The position numbers were made by a program, and so were the translations under genes. Of a stretch of DNA of 5,416 nt, positions 5,414 to 5,416 are shown one piece after another. The DNA is from Candidatus Hecatellales archaeon (GTDB taxonomy: Archaea > Thermoproteota > Bathyarchaeia > Hecatellales > Hecatellaceae), in the NCBI GenBank assembly GCA_003662515.1, contig QMYF01000052.1, forward strand, positions 1-5,416, read 5' to 3'. Within the stretch, counting starts at the first letter, position 1. Each line of letters begins with the position of its first letter. Below the pieces are notes generated by a model, which was given only the letters and a program-made list of their open reading frames with translations, ran no database searches and was not told the origin of the DNA.

Positions 5414-5416
5414 TCT

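Larger units (their letters stand above)
4910..5416. mobile_element. Probable end of a tRNA-integrated genetic element (right part outside window)
   Basis: Hand counts over 60-base lines give about 38-45% G+C for 4981-5220 and 38% for 5281-5340, against about 60-63% for 3481-3600 in the oxidoreductase gene. The change falls just after the tRNA-Arg. Together with the candidate int(N) ORF this suggests the tRNA 3' half (about 4910-4954) is the attachment site and foreign DNA extends rightward. The matching second copy of the tRNA 3' half and int(C) would lie beyond the window, so integration is inferred. Confidence 0.45.

Overview
The window looks archaeal. A tRNA-Leu gene carries a 44-nt intron that folds into the bulge-helix-bulge cut by archaeal splicing endonuclease. 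Genes are preceded by TTTAAA-type TATA boxes and GGAGG ribosome binding sites. The proteins fit too: an ADP-forming acyl-CoA synthetase and an F420-type LLM oxidoreductase. The overall flavour resembles uncultivated Thermoproteota such as Bathyarchaeia, but that placement is an impression, not a computed result.

Layout, left to right. (1) Positions 1-2057 (+): a nearly complete fused beta-alpha acyl/acetate-CoA synthetase (ADP-forming), missing only its first residues. (2) 2058-2244: a non-coding gap with an 11-bp inverted repeat and the T-rich terminator of the next gene. (3) 2245-2373 (-): intron-containing tRNA-Leu(UAA). (4) About 2489-3322 (+): a Tat-signal protein with a short coiled-coil linker and a nicotinamidase/isochorismatase-type hydrolase domain. 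(5) 3374-4372 (+): an LLM-class oxidoreductase of the F420-dependent glucose-6-phosphate dehydrogenase-like group. (6) 4369-4776 (-): a stand-alone two-CBS protein whose stop codon overlaps that of the convergent oxidoreductase gene. (7) 4877-4954 (+): tRNA-Arg(CCU) with an encoded CCA. (8) From the tRNA 3' end to the window edge: DNA of clearly lower GC, with a minus-strand ORF that runs antisense through the whole tRNA gene. This is the arrangement expected of the int(N) end of an SSV-type integrated element.

The first part is ordinary chromosomal metabolism: acyl-CoA to acid plus ATP, and an F420 redox enzyme. The genes do not form an obvious single pathway. The two most interesting points are the exported, apparently membrane-tethered nicotinamidase-like hydrolase and the probable mobile-element boundary at tRNA-Arg. 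No complete new defence or mobile system is visible; whatever the element carries lies to the right of this window.
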